Assembly (NCBI RefSeq): GCF_900101675.1
Contig: NZ_FNKG01000001.1
Location: forward strand, 1,099,378 to 1,163,377
DNA length: 64,000 bases
Source of the DNA: Curtobacterium sp. UNCCL20
GTDB taxonomy: Bacteria > Actinomycetota > Actinomycetes > Actinomycetales > Microbacteriaceae
Direction of reading: 5' to 3'
The position numbers and the translations under genes are program-made. The notes beneath the pieces were generated by a model that saw only the letters and a program-made list of their open reading frames with translations, was not told the DNA's origin and ran no database searches. Positions 17,872-27,924 of this stretch are shown one piece after another. Position 1 is the first letter of the stretch, and every line of letters starts with the position of its first letter.

Positions 17872-18885
17872 TCAGCCGCGCGCTTTCGCGAGGAGGTCCT
17901 CGCGGGGGTCCTCGTCGGGCAGTGCCTCGGCGAGTGCCTCGACGGCCTCGCGCGCCTTGTCCGACAGGTGCGACGGCACCGCGACCTGTACGGTCGCGAG
18001 CAGGTCACCGGTCCCGTTCTTGGTCGTGACCCCGCGGCCCTTCACACGCAGGACGCGACCGGACGGCGTGCCCGGTGCGACCCTGAGCTTCACCGGTTCG
18101 CCGCCGAGCGTCGGCACCTGGATCGTCGCACCGAGCGTCGCCTCGACGAACGTCACCGGGACGTCCACGCGGAGGTTCTGCCCGTCGCGCTCGAAGACCG
18201 GGTGCTTCCGGACGGTGACGGTGACCACGAGGTCGCCGGCTTCACCGCCGTCGGGCGAGGGCTCGCCGCGTCCGCGCAGCCGGATCTTCTGGCCGTCCGC
18301 GACGCCCGCGGGGATGCGGACGTTCACGGGGCGGCCGTTGCCCTGCGAGAGCTTGACCGTGTCGCCGGCGATCGCGGTGGTGAAGTCGAGCGTCGTCGTC
18401 GCGGTGACGTCGCGCCCCTTCGTCGGTCCGCCGAAGCCGCGGTAGCCGCCGGAGGGCTGGCCGAAGCCGCCGCCCGCGCCGCCACCGAACATGCCGCCGA
18501 GGATGTCCTCGAAGCCGCCCGCGCCGCCCTGGCCGAAGCGGACGCGCTGTCCACCCTGCTGTCCAGCGGCGCCTCCTCCGAACATGCCGCCGAAGACGTC
18601 CTCGAAGCCGCCGCCCTGGCCCGGGCCACCCGCGGTGAAGCGGGCGCCCGACCCCATGGCGCGGACCTGGTCGTACTCCTGCCGCTGTTCCTTGTCGGAG
18701 AGCACCGAGTAGGCCTCGCTGATCTCCTTGAAGCGGTTCTCGGCGGCGGTGTCACCCGGGTTGGAGTCCGGGTGGTACTGCCGGGCGAGCTTCCGGTAGG
18801 TCTTCTTGAGATCAGCGTCCGAGGCGTCTTTCGACACCCCGAGGACCTTGTAGAAGTCCTTGTCGAACCAGTCCTGACTGGCCAC
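17872..18885 (-). CDS. dnaJ: DnaJ-type co-chaperone without zinc finger
   Basis: 337 residues. The J-domain (about 1-70) has the HPD motif in '[10 protein letters not shown]'; a Gly/Phe-rich stretch follows ('[16 protein letters not shown]'), then the two-lobed C-terminal substrate domain. The four CxxCxGxG zinc motifs of canonical DnaJ are absent, so it is type II (CbpA-like), as usual for the DnaJ next to grpE in this group. It stimulates DnaK ATPase and delivers unfolded protein. It follows grpE by 23 bases and precedes hspR in one operon. Confidence 0.93.
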   Translation of the reverse strand: MASQDWFDKDFYKVLGVSKDASDADLKKTYRKLARQYHPDSNPGDTAAENRFKEISEAYSVLSDKEQRQEYDQVRAMGSGARFTAGGPGQGGGFEDVFGGMFGGGAAGQQGGQRVRFGQGGAGGFEDILGGMFGGGAGGGFGQPSGGYRGFGGPTKGRDVTATTTLDFTTAIAGDTVKLSQGNGRPVNVRIPAGVADGQKIRLRGRGEPSPDGGEAGDLVVTVTVRKHPVFERDGQNLRVDVPVTFVEATLGATIQVPTLGGEPVKLRVAPGTPSGRVLRVKGRGVTTKNGTGDLLATVQVAVPSHLSDKAREAVEALAEALPDEDPREDLLAKARG

Positions 18886-18908
18886 GAATACCTACCTTCC
18901 GTTCCGGC

Positions 18909-19562
18909 TCAGGCCGGGACCGCCACCGCGACCTTGGCCGCACGGAGCACGCGCTCGCCGAGCTTGTAGCCCGGTTCGACGACGTCCGCCACGGTCTGGC
19001 CGGTGGCGCCCGGAGTCGGGAGCTGCACGATCGCCTCGTGGATGTTCGGGTCGAAGGACTCGCCCTTCTCGCCGATCTGCACGAGCTTGAACTTCTCGAA
19101 CCCGCCACGGATCTTCTGCGCGATCACCTGCATCGGACCCTCGGCGAGGTCGCCGTGGGCCTCGGCGCGGGTGAGGTCGTCGAGCGCCGGGAGCAGTGCG
19201 CGCACCACTTCGGCGATGGCGACCTCGCGGTTGGCCTCACGGTCACGCTCGACGCGCTTGCGGAAGTTCACCAGCTCGGCCTGCGCACGGAGCATGTCCG
19301 CACGCATCTCGGCGACCAGGTCGCGGTCCTCGGAGCTCAGCTTGTCCTCGGCGATACCGCGGGCGGCGTCGGCCAGGAGCGCTTCGTCCTCGGGTGAGAG
19401 GTCGTTCGCTCCGGCCGGGTCGCCCCCGGCGGGGCCGTCCGTCGGGATCTCGACGTCCGGCCCCTCGGCCTCGATGAGGTCCTCGGGCTCCTGCGCGTTC
19501 GTGGCGTCGCCCTCGACCTGGGGCTCGTCCTCGTTCGGCACGTTGTCCTTGGGATCCGTCAT
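18909..19562 (-). CDS. grpE: GrpE nucleotide-exchange factor
   Basis: 217 residues. A long acidic, disordered N-terminus (about 1-75) precedes the GrpE core with coiled-coil 'DLVAEMRADMLRAQAELVNF' and the conserved 'RKRVERDREAN', then 'DPNIHEAIVQLPTPGATGQT' before the C-terminal beta domain. It exchanges ADP for ATP on DnaK. The start lies two bases after the dnaK stop on the minus strand, so it is translationally coupled. The acidic tail is longer than in E. coli GrpE. Confidence 0.94.
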   Translation of the reverse strand: MTDPKDNVPNEDEPQVEGDATNAQEPEDLIEAEGPDVEIPTDGPAGGDPAGANDLSPEDEALLADAARGIAEDKLSSEDRDLVAEMRADMLRAQAELVNFRKRVERDREANREVAIAEVVRALLPALDDLTRAEAHGDLAEGPMQVIAQKIRGGFEKFKLVQIGEKGESFDPNIHEAIVQLPTPGATGQTVADVVEPGYKLGERVLRAAKVAVAVPA

Positions 19563-19564
19563 CG

Positions 19565-21430
<1,866 letters not shown>

Positions 21431-21476
21431 GTGTTGGTGCTCCTTCGGTTGGGTGCGTGGTGCTGAAGTCTGCGGA

Positions 21477-21497
21477 CTTGCGTCCGATGGACTCAAC
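21477..21497. promoter_or_regulatory. HAIR-like HspR operator upstream of dnaK
   Basis: CTTGCGT (21477-21483), a 7-base spacer and ACTCAAC (21491-21497) match the HspR-associated inverted repeat CTTGAGT-N7-ACTCAAG at 12 of 14 positions. It covers the expected transcription start and touches the -10 box (21496-21501), which fits repression. HspR is encoded at the end of the same operon. Confidence 0.8.
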
Positions 21498-21523
21498 TCT
21501 ACTCCGGACTGGAGGCGCGTCAA
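21496..21523 (-). promoter_or_regulatory. Predicted dnaK promoter
   Basis: On the minus strand TTGACG (21523-21518), a 16-base spacer and TAGAGT (21501-21496) form a sigma-70-type promoter. The spacer contains the reverse complement of CTGGAGGCGCG, the core of the dispersed repeat family. The HAIR site overlaps the -10 end. Confidence 0.7.
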
Positions 21524-21537
21524 CTCTGGCAGCTGAA

Positions 21538-21560
21538 AGTTGCGTCAGAACGACGCAACT
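21538..21560. promoter_or_regulatory. Perfect 9-bp inverted repeat in the dnaK/secreted-protein divergent region
   Basis: AGTTGCGTC (21538-21546), five spacer bases and GACGCAACT (21552-21560) form a perfect operator-like palindrome. It lies just upstream of the dnaK -35 box and between the divergent dnaK and secreted-protein genes. It differs from HAIR and from CIRCE (TTAGCACTC-N9-GAGTGCTAA), so its binding protein is unknown. Confidence 0.6.
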
Positions 21561-21661
21561 TCCCGGACTGTCGATATCGCGCGTCATGTGGAAAAGCGTC
21601 CTACTAGTATCCGCAATGTCTCACATCACGGGACGCTCCCTTCTGAAAGGACCTCCTGCCG

Positions 21662-23947
21662 ATGCAGACCACCCGGCTCCTCAAACCCTTCGCGTGCGCG
21701 TCGCTCGCACTCACCGTCATCGCCTCCGGTCTCACGCTGGGCGGCACCGCCGCCACCGCGGTTCCCGAGCCGTCCGGTTCCACGGCGACTCCCCGCGTGA
21801 CGGGCGGTGTCAACAACTTCCGTGTGACCCAGAGTGAACAGGGCCTCGTGATCAGCGCGGATCCGTTCTGCAACGGGCTGTACCGGTCCTGCAACGCGTG
21901 GATCGAGTTCCCGGGCTACAGCCAGAAGAACGTCGACCCGCGTGGCGGGCACTCCGTCGGGTGGCCGAGTGCGTGGCAGCCGGGAACGGCCGGCACGGTC
22001 TCCATCAGGTACTACGCGATCGACATCGTGGGGAACGGGTGGTACGGAACGCCGCCGCTCACCACGACGGTCACACGGCCCGAGGAGTTCACTGCGCTGA
22101 CCGCGACCGCCGGAGTCGTCGATCAGGGCGCTCGGTCCGTGTCGGTCTCCGGGGCTGCGACGAAGGGCGCGCAGATCCGGCTCCGGGGGCAGCAGGTCGC
22201 GACGTCGAACGGCCAGTGGTCGACCACGGCCAACGGGCTCAGCGTCGGTCGCAACGACCTGACCTTCGAGCAGTGGGTCGGCGGCGTGTACCGCGACTCC
22301 CGGACGGTCGCCGTGACCGTCGACCCGCCGCAGGCGACGCTCACCGCGAGCGGCTCGTTCCCGTCCGACATCTCCCAGCGTGCGCGGATCTCCGGCGTCG
22401 GGGCGAAGGGGGCGACGATCGTGATCCGCTCCGGTGGAGCGGAGGTCGGCCGTGTGCAAGCCAGCTCGGCTGATGGCTCGTACGTCTGGGACGCCCCCGC
22501 GCCCCTGGCCGGCGGTCCCCGCGCCTACTCGGTCTCGCAGATCGTGGGTGGCACGGAGGCCGGCAACGTTCCCGTCTCGCTGGACTACGGCACCGCCGTG
22601 TCGATCACGTCCCACGAGGACCAGGCTGCCGCGGATGCCGGAGCCACGACCTTCGCCGGTCGCGGTGAAGACGGATCGCGTGTCCGGGTGTCGGTGAACG
22701 GGACGGACCTCCCGGAGACGACGGTCGAGAACGGCGTCTGGAGCGTCACCGGCGTCCTCGTCGCCGGCGAGCACACGGTCGCCGTCACACAGATGTCGAA
22801 GGGGGCGAACACGACCGGTGTCACCGTGACCCTGAACCCCGGTGCGACCGAGGTCGAGCTGTCCGCAGCGGGTCGGTTCGACGCGGAGGACGAGACGAAA
22901 GCCGCCGAGGCGTTCGGTTCGGCACCGACGGGGTCGATCGTCGTGCTGCGGAACTCGCTCGGCCAGGAGATCGGCCGGGCGACGGCCTCGGGCGACGAGT
23001 ACGTGATCACCATCGACCCGGCGCAGGCGACCAGCGGCGTGAACGCGTTCACCGTGGTGATCGACGGGGCGGAGTCGGAGGTGCGGTCCTTCACGCTCGA
23101 CTACGGCCTGCCTGCTGCGCGCGTCGTCGTGACGACCCCCGCGGAGAACGGCACGGTCGCGCCGGGCCGTGTCGCGTTCGGCGGTACCGGCGAGGCAGGC
23201 GCACGGATCATCGTGCGCGGTTCGAGCCGTGAGATCGCCACCACACGGGTCGGCGCCGACGGCGCGTGGTCGGCGACGTCGACGACCGAGCTCCCCGCCG
23301 GTGCGTACGTTCTGTACTTCGACCAGGTCGTACGCGGCGGGATCACCAGCACGGTCCGCCACGCCTTCACTGTCGGCGAGGCGCCCATCGCGCCGTTCAC
23401 CGTCACGAGCCCGGGTCCCGACGAGGTCCTCGACACGCTGACCCCGGAGTTCCGTGGCACCGGGCACGAGGGTGCGACGATCACGGCCCGCGGATCGAGC
23501 CGTGTCATCGGTAGTGGAACCGTCCAGAACGGTCAGTGGCTCGTCCAGACTGACTCTTCGGCACCGCTCGCACCCGGGTCCTACAACCTGTACGTCGACC
23601 AGTCCATCGGTGGCACGGTCGTCGCCACCGTCCGGGTGGCGTTCACCGTCTCCAACGAGGCATTCCGGGAACTGACGCTGTCCGCGCCGGCGCAGAACGA
23701 GGTCGTCACGACGCTGCGTCCGACGTTCGTCGGTACGGCAACGCCGGGTGCGGAGATCCGGGTCGGCTCCTCGCGGACCACGGTCGCGACGGCCACGGTC
23801 GCGCGGGACGGCACCTGGCGGGCCACCGCGGACTTCGACCTCGAGCGCGGCGGCACCTACACCGGCCTCGAGGTCAAGCAGACCACGCCGAGCGGGAAGA
23901 CCTCGACCGTCTCCTCGAGCTTCACGGTCGCACGGGGCGCCGAGTAG
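21662..23947 (+). CDS. Secreted Ig-like repeat protein, first paralogue
   Basis: 761 residues. A Sec signal peptide ('LKPFACASLALTVIASGLTLGGTAATA') is followed by an N-terminal module with a Cys pair ('CNGLYRSCNAWIEFPGYSQ'), then about six to seven beta-rich repeats of about 85-95 residues. Repeat hallmarks are 'GATIVIRSGG', 'RIIVRGSSREIATTRV', 'YNLYVDQSIGGTV' and 'TFVGTATPGAEIRVGSS'. It is probably an extracellular adhesin or matrix component; no sortase motif, membrane anchor or catalytic site is visible. ATG 21662 has GAAAGGAC upstream. Signal peptide and repeats are closely related to the next gene, but the N-terminal module (about residues 35-140) is not. Confidence 0.8.
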   Translation: MQTTRLLKPFACASLALTVIASGLTLGGTAATAVPEPSGSTATPRVTGGVNNFRVTQSEQGLVISADPFCNGLYRSCNAWIEFPGYSQKNVDPRGGHSVGWPSAWQPGTAGTVSIRYYAIDIVGNGWYGTPPLTTTVTRPEEFTALTATAGVVDQGARSVSVSGAATKGAQIRLRGQQVATSNGQWSTTANGLSVGRNDLTFEQWVGGVYRDSRTVAVTVDPPQATLTASGSFPSDISQRARISGVGAKGATIVIRSGGAEVGRVQASSADGSYVWDAPAPLAGGPRAYSVSQIVGGTEAGNVPVSLDYGTAVSITSHEDQAAADAGATTFAGRGEDGSRVRVSVNGTDLPETTVENGVWSVTGVLVAGEHTVAVTQMSKGANTTGVTVTLNPGATEVELSAAGRFDAEDETKAAEAFGSAPTGSIVVLRNSLGQEIGRATASGDEYVITIDPAQATSGVNAFTVVIDGAESEVRSFTLDYGLPAARVVVTTPAENGTVAPGRVAFGGTGEAGARIIVRGSSREIATTRVGADGAWSATSTTELPAGAYVLYFDQVVRGGITSTVRHAFTVGEAPIAPFTVTSPGPDEVLDTLTPEFRGTGHEGATITARGSSRVIGSGTVQNGQWLVQTDSSAPLAPGSYNLYVDQSIGGTVVATVRVAFTVSNEAFRELTLSAPAQNEVVTTLRPTFVGTATPGAEIRVGSSRTTVATATVARDGTWRATADFDLERGGTYTGLEVKQTTPSGKTSTVSSSFTVARGAE

Positions 23948-24033
23948 CGGCCGCGGAGTGGATGCGGGCTGGCCATCTCCAGGGTGCCTGCGCCCGGCTG
24001 CCCCGCGTTTCTACGGCGCACCACGGGTACATC

Positions 24034-24062
24034 TTGCATATCGGATGTCACGGTGATATTCT
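24034..24062 (+). promoter_or_regulatory. Predicted promoter of second repeat protein
   Basis: TTGCAT (24034-24039), a 17-base spacer and TATTCT (24057-24062), extended by an upstream TGA, form a strong promoter match. The 11-mer GGTGATATTCT (24052-24062) recurs exactly at 31336-31346, upstream of the sugar-transferase gene. Confidence 0.7.
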
Positions 24063-24163
24063 TGTATCGCAGCGGGGTGTCCCGCACACAACCCCCTGAC
24101 CGGCGCACCCCGCGTGCACTCCGAACGGTCACGGATCGACCCCTCGAAAGGGATCTCATCACC

Positions 24164-26368
24164 ATGTCCAAGAAGAAGACCATCGCCAAGGGCCTCGGCG
24201 CTTCCGCGCTCGCCCTCGCCACCATCGCGTCGGGCCTATCCTTCGGCGCGACCGCCGCGACCGCCGCGACCGCCGCCCCCGCCCCCGCGCCCACGGCCGA
24301 TCGAACCATCAAGCTCATCAACAAGATCGGCGCGAATAAATACCTCATTGTCACCCGAGTCCAGGGCAATGGAGTCATCCAAACCCCGGCAAGTTACGTG
24401 ACTAGCCTTGCGGAGGCCCGCTCAGTGGCCGCTGACTTCAACGTTCGCGCACTCGGAGATGGAGGATTTGAGCTCTACGACCCGCAGGCTCCCAGTGCGT
24501 GCTATCAGGCAACGGTCCTCGGGTGGATGGCGCGTGTCCAGACGGGTGGCGCGGCGGTTGAGAAATGTGGCACCCAATACAGTGTGCTCCGCCAGTCAGA
24601 CGGCTCCATTTCTGGCCCAGATAGCTTTTATTCAGGCAATAGGGTCTCGTTCTTCGGAGACACCATCAACACTACTGGTAATCTCAGTACCCCTGCAGAT
24701 CCGCCTACGACTGGCGAGTGGATCGATCTGCCCGACAACCTTGGCGACGCATTCGAGGCGCTGACGGCGACGGGCTCGTTCCCGGCTGAAGCAACCCGGC
24801 GCGCAGTCGTGTCCGGTTCGGCGGAGCCTGGTGCGACGATCACCATCAAGAACGGCGCGACCGTCGTCGCCACCGTGATCGCGGACTCCAGCGGCGACTA
24901 CTCGATCGGCGTTCCGGCTCCGAACAAGGGCGGCGTGCTCAACCTCACCGTCACCCAGACCGTCGACGGTCAGGCCGGCGGCTCGCAGAACGTCTCGCTC
25001 GACTACGGACGTGCGGTCCTCGTCACGGACCCGGCCGACCAGGATGAGGCCTCCGGCAACACGGCCATCGCCGGCGCCGGTGAGCCGGGCTCGTCCGTGC
25101 AGGTGTTCGACAACGCGGGCCGCACCCCGATCGTGAGCGCTACGGTCCGTGCAGACGGCCGCTGGTCCAGCACGGCGCCCCTCTCGAACGGTGAGCACGT
25201 GCTCGAGGCGAAGCAGATGTCGAAGGGCGCCAACACGACCACGTCGACCGTCACGGTGAACCCGGGCGAGACCGCAGCCGAGCTGAGCGCGGCCGGCCGC
25301 TTCGACGCGCAGGACGCCACGAAGCCGGCGACCGCGTTCGGTTCCGCTCCGACCGGTGCGACCGTCATCCTCCGCAACGCCGCCGGCACCGAGATCGGCC
25401 GGACCGTCGCCGTGGACAACGCGTACGAGATCACCATCGACCCGAAGAAGGCCCAGGCAGGTGTGAACACGTTCAGTGCGGTCATCGCCGGTGACGCGTC
25501 GAACGCGAAGTCCTTCACGCTCGACTACGGCCAGGCGGGTACTGGCGTCATCGTGACCACGCCGGCGAAGAACGGCACCGTCGCAGAGGGCGTCGTCGAG
25601 TTCCGCGGTTCCGGCCAGGTCGGCGCGAAGGTCGTCGTCCGCGGTTCGAGTCGTGAGGTTGCTCGCGGGACCGTGAACGCCCAGGGTGCGTGGACGGCGA
25701 CGTCGAGCATGGCGATGGCGAAGGGGTCGTACGACCTGTACTTCGACCAGGTCACGAAGGGCGGGCTGACCAACACCGTCCGGCACGCGTTCACCGTCGG
25801 GACCGTCACCCCGCCGATCGCGCAGCACACGGTCACCAGCCCCACGTCGGGCGAGACCGTCGAGACGCTTCGTCCGACCTTCGAGGGAACCGGACACAAC
25901 GGCGCGACCATCACGGTCCGCGGCTCCTCGCGTGTGCTCGGCACCGGTACCGTCACGAACGGTCGCTGGACGGTCCAGACCGGGATGGACCTCGCCCCGG
26001 GCACGTACAACCTGTACGTCGACCAGTCCGTCGGTGGAACGGTCACCGGCACCGTCCGTGCCGAGTTCACCGTGTCCGCTGCGGCGTTCCGTGAGCTGAC
26101 GCTGACCTCTCCGGAGGACGGCGAGTCCGTGAAGACCCTGCGCCCGACGTTCGTCGGCACGGCCACCCCGGGTGCGGAGATCCGCATCGGTTCCTCCCGC
26201 ACCGTGGTCGCGACCGCGACCGTCGGTCAGGACGGCACCTTCCGCACCACCGCGAGCATCGACCTCGCCCGCGGCGGCTCGTACAACCTCGAGGTGAAGC
26301 AGACGACCAAGTCGGGCAAGACCTCGACGGTCCAGGCGCCCTTCACGATCGACCGCACCGCCCAGTAA
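24164..26368 (+). CDS. Secreted Ig-like repeat protein, second paralogue, mosaic N-terminal module
   Basis: 734 residues. The signal peptide ('GLGASALALATIASGLSFGATAATA') and the repeats from about residue 195 on ('YDLYFDQVTKGG', 'YNLYVDQSVGGTV', 'TFVGTATPGAEIRIGSS') closely follow the upstream paralogue. The N-terminal module (about residues 47-190; 'NKYLIVTRVQGNG', 'FELYDPQAPSACYQ', two Cys) has no counterpart there. Its DNA (about 24305-24735) uses AAT, AAA, ATT, TTT, TAT, TGT, AGT and CCT freely, unlike the near-absolute G/C third positions on either side. This points to a module acquired by recombination. It is probably secreted, with a binding role; the function of the module is unknown. 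ATG 24164 follows GAAAGGGA. Confidence 0.82.
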   Translation: MSKKKTIAKGLGASALALATIASGLSFGATAATAATAAPAPAPTADRTIKLINKIGANKYLIVTRVQGNGVIQTPASYVTSLAEARSVAADFNVRALGDGGFELYDPQAPSACYQATVLGWMARVQTGGAAVEKCGTQYSVLRQSDGSISGPDSFYSGNRVSFFGDTINTTGNLSTPADPPTTGEWIDLPDNLGDAFEALTATGSFPAEATRRAVVSGSAEPGATITIKNGATVVATVIADSSGDYSIGVPAPNKGGVLNLTVTQTVDGQAGGSQNVSLDYGRAVLVTDPADQDEASGNTAIAGAGEPGSSVQVFDNAGRTPIVSATVRADGRWSSTAPLSNGEHVLEAKQMSKGANTTTSTVTVNPGETAAELSAAGRFDAQDATKPATAFGSAPTGATVILRNAAGTEIGRTVAVDNAYEITIDPKKAQAGVNTFSAVIAGDASNAKSFTLDYGQAGTGVIVTTPAKNGTVAEGVVEFRGSGQVGAKVVVRGSSREVARGTVNAQGAWTATSSMAMAKGSYDLYFDQVTKGGLTNTVRHAFTVGTVTPPIAQHTVTSPTSGETVETLRPTFEGTGHNGATITVRGSSRVLGTGTVTNGRWTVQTGMDLAPGTYNLYVDQSVGGTVTGTVRAEFTVSAAAFRELTLTSPEDGESVKTLRPTFVGTATPGAEIRIGSSRTVVATATVGQDGTFRTTASIDLARGGSYNLEVKQTTKSGKTSTVQAPFTIDRTAQ
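24305..24735 (+). other. AT-richer coding module inside the second repeat protein
   Basis: The codons here are visibly atypical for the window: many end in A or T, and rare ones such as AAT, TTT, TAT and TGT cluster. Composition returns to normal at about 24740, where homology to the neighbouring paralogue begins. The boundaries fall in the signal-peptide linker and just before the first Ig-like repeat. Confidence 0.8.
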
Positions 26369-26391
26369 CACCCGCGGGACATCCCGCACCC

Positions 26392-26421
26392 GGGAGGGCT
26401 CGGCACGCTCCGAGCCCTCCC
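26392..26421 (+). terminator. Hairpin terminator after the second repeat protein
   Basis: GGGAGGGCTCGG (26392-26403) pairs perfectly with CCGAGCCCTCCC (26410-26421) around a 6-base loop, 24 bases after the stop. No U-run follows, as is common in high-GC genomes. Confidence 0.75.
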
Positions 26422-26466
26422 GCCCCACAACTCCCACGCCCTGACCCCGAACGAGAGGCGCTCGTC

Positions 26467-26949
26467 ATGCGAACCAACCGAATCCTCGTGCCCGCCATCA
26501 CCGCGGCCGCACTGATCACGATGCTCGCCGGCTGCTCCGCGGGCGAGTCGACCACCGCGACGAAGGCGGACACGGGCAAGCCCTCCGCCTCGGCATCGAA
26601 GCCCTCGTCGGCACCGAGCGTGCTCCCCGACGACGAGGTGCGCACCCCCGAGACGAAGGCCGACGCGACCTGCACGGATGGGTCCGCAGTCATCGACCAG
26701 TCGGGCACCGAGGTCACGCTCAAGGGGGCCTGCCCGAAGGTCACCGTCTCGGCGAACGACGCGATCGTGCACCTCGGAGACGTCGACGAACTCATCGTCG
26801 AGGGCTCGCTGACCCGCGTCACGGTCGGGAAGGCGAAGTCGGTCTCGATCGTCGGGAACGCGAACGACGTCCTCTTCGCGGGCGACAAGCCCGCGAAGGT
26901 CTCCGACGAGGGAGAGCAGAACGTCACCCAGCAGCAGGGCAAGAAGTAG
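26467..26949 (+). CDS. DUF3060-type lipoprotein
   Basis: 160 residues. A lipoprotein signal with lipobox 'LAGC' ('AALITMLAGCSAGES') would leave a lipid-modified Cys at about residue 25. A Ser/Pro/Lys linker follows, then repeating short strands ('GTEVTLKGACPKVTVSANDA', 'IVHLGDVDELIVEGS', 'TRVTVGKAKSVSIVG') with the pattern of DUF3060, a small beta-helix-like domain of unknown function. The ATG is preceded by GAGAGGCG. It lies 98 bases after the repeat-protein gene, with a hairpin between, so it is probably transcribed separately. Surface-exposed; role unknown. Confidence 0.82.
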   Translation: MRTNRILVPAITAAALITMLAGCSAGESTTATKADTGKPSASASKPSSAPSVLPDDEVRTPETKADATCTDGSAVIDQSGTEVTLKGACPKVTVSANDAIVHLGDVDELIVEGSLTRVTVGKAKSVSIVGNANDVLFAGDKPAKVSDEGEQNVTQQQGKK

Positions 26950-26958
26950 TACCCGATC

Positions 26959-27004
26959 ACGACGAACGGGGCAGCGACCACTCGGTCGCTGCCCCGTTCG
27001 TCGT
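26959..27004. terminator. Strong bidirectional terminator
   Basis: A perfect 21-base stem (26959-26979 with 26984-27004; begins ACGACGAACGGGGCAG) with the loop ACTC lies between the convergent DUF3060 lipoprotein and aldo/keto reductase genes, 9 and 13 bases from their stops. Confidence 0.88.
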
Positions 27005-27017
27005 GGTTCCGGACCGA

Positions 27018-27848
27018 TCAGGCCGGGACGTAGTCGAACGTGTCCGGGTCCGGACCCGTCCGGTGCCCCTTGTCGAGCGACGTGATGTCGGTCATGTCCT
27101 CACCGGAGAGCTCGAAGTCGAAGATCGCGAAGTTCTCCTCGACCCGGGCGCGGGTGACCGACTTCGGGAAGACGATGTCCCCGCGCTGGATGTGCCAGCG
27201 GAGCACGACCTGGGCGGGCGACTTCTCGTGCGCGGAGGCGATGCGGGTGATGGTCTCGTCGTCGAGCACGAGGCCCTGCGCGATGGGGGACCACGCCTCG
27301 GTCGCGATGCCGTGCTCACGGCCGTACGCGCGGAGTTCTTCCTGGGTGAGGTACGGGTGCACCTCGATCTGGTTCACGGCCGGGGTGATGGTCGTCTCGG
27401 CGGCGAGGCGGTTCAGGTGGTTCGCCTGGAAGTTCGAGACACCGATCGAGCGCGCTGTGCCGGCGGCGTAGAGCTCCTCGAGGGCCTTCCACGTGGGGAC
27501 GAAGTCCGAGACGGTGGGCAGGGGCCAGTGGATGAGGAAGAGGTCGGTGTACCCGCCGAGCAGGTCGGCCGACTTCTTCCCGTTCTCGAGTGCGGCCTCG
27601 GGGTCGTGGAACCCGTTGTTGAGCTTGGAGGTGACGAAGATCTCGGACCGGTCGATGCCGGACTCCGCGATCGCCTCGCCGACCTCCTTCTCGTTGCCGT
27701 ACATCTCGGCGGTGTCGATGTGGCGGTAGCCGACCTCGAGTGCAGCGAGCGTCGCGTCCTTGGTGTCCTCGGGCTTGATCTGGAAGACGCCGAAGCCGAG
27801 CTGCGGGATGGTCTTGCCGTCGTTCAGGGTGATGTTCGGAACGGTCAT
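27018..27848 (-). CDS. Aldo/keto reductase
   Basis: 276 residues, NADPH-dependent reductase of carbonyls (AKR superfamily, AKR5-like, close to 2,5-diketo-gluconate reductases). The catalytic tetrad is visible: Asp and Tyr in 'YRHIDTAEMYGNEKEVGEA', Lys in 'FVTSKLNNGFHDP', His in 'DLFLIHWPLP'. The cofactor phosphate loop includes 'PKSVTRARVEENFAIFDF'. I chose ATG 27848; an in-frame TTG four codons earlier is less likely. Monocistronic, ending at the strong terminator shared with the lipoprotein gene. The substrate cannot be told. Confidence 0.92.
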   Translation of the reverse strand: MTVPNITLNDGKTIPQLGFGVFQIKPEDTKDATLAALEVGYRHIDTAEMYGNEKEVGEAIAESGIDRSEIFVTSKLNNGFHDPEAALENGKKSADLLGGYTDLFLIHWPLPTVSDFVPTWKALEELYAAGTARSIGVSNFQANHLNRLAAETTITPAVNQIEVHPYLTQEELRAYGREHGIATEAWSPIAQGLVLDDETITRIASAHEKSPAQVVLRWHIQRGDIVFPKSVTRARVEENFAIFDFELSGEDMTDITSLDKGHRTGPDPDTFDYVPA

Positions 27849-27924
27849 GGTGCCATGCAACCAAACGGCCCCCAGGAGTCATTCCGGGAACACTCAGCCC
27901 GGGCGAGCCGCCGCGGGACGATGC

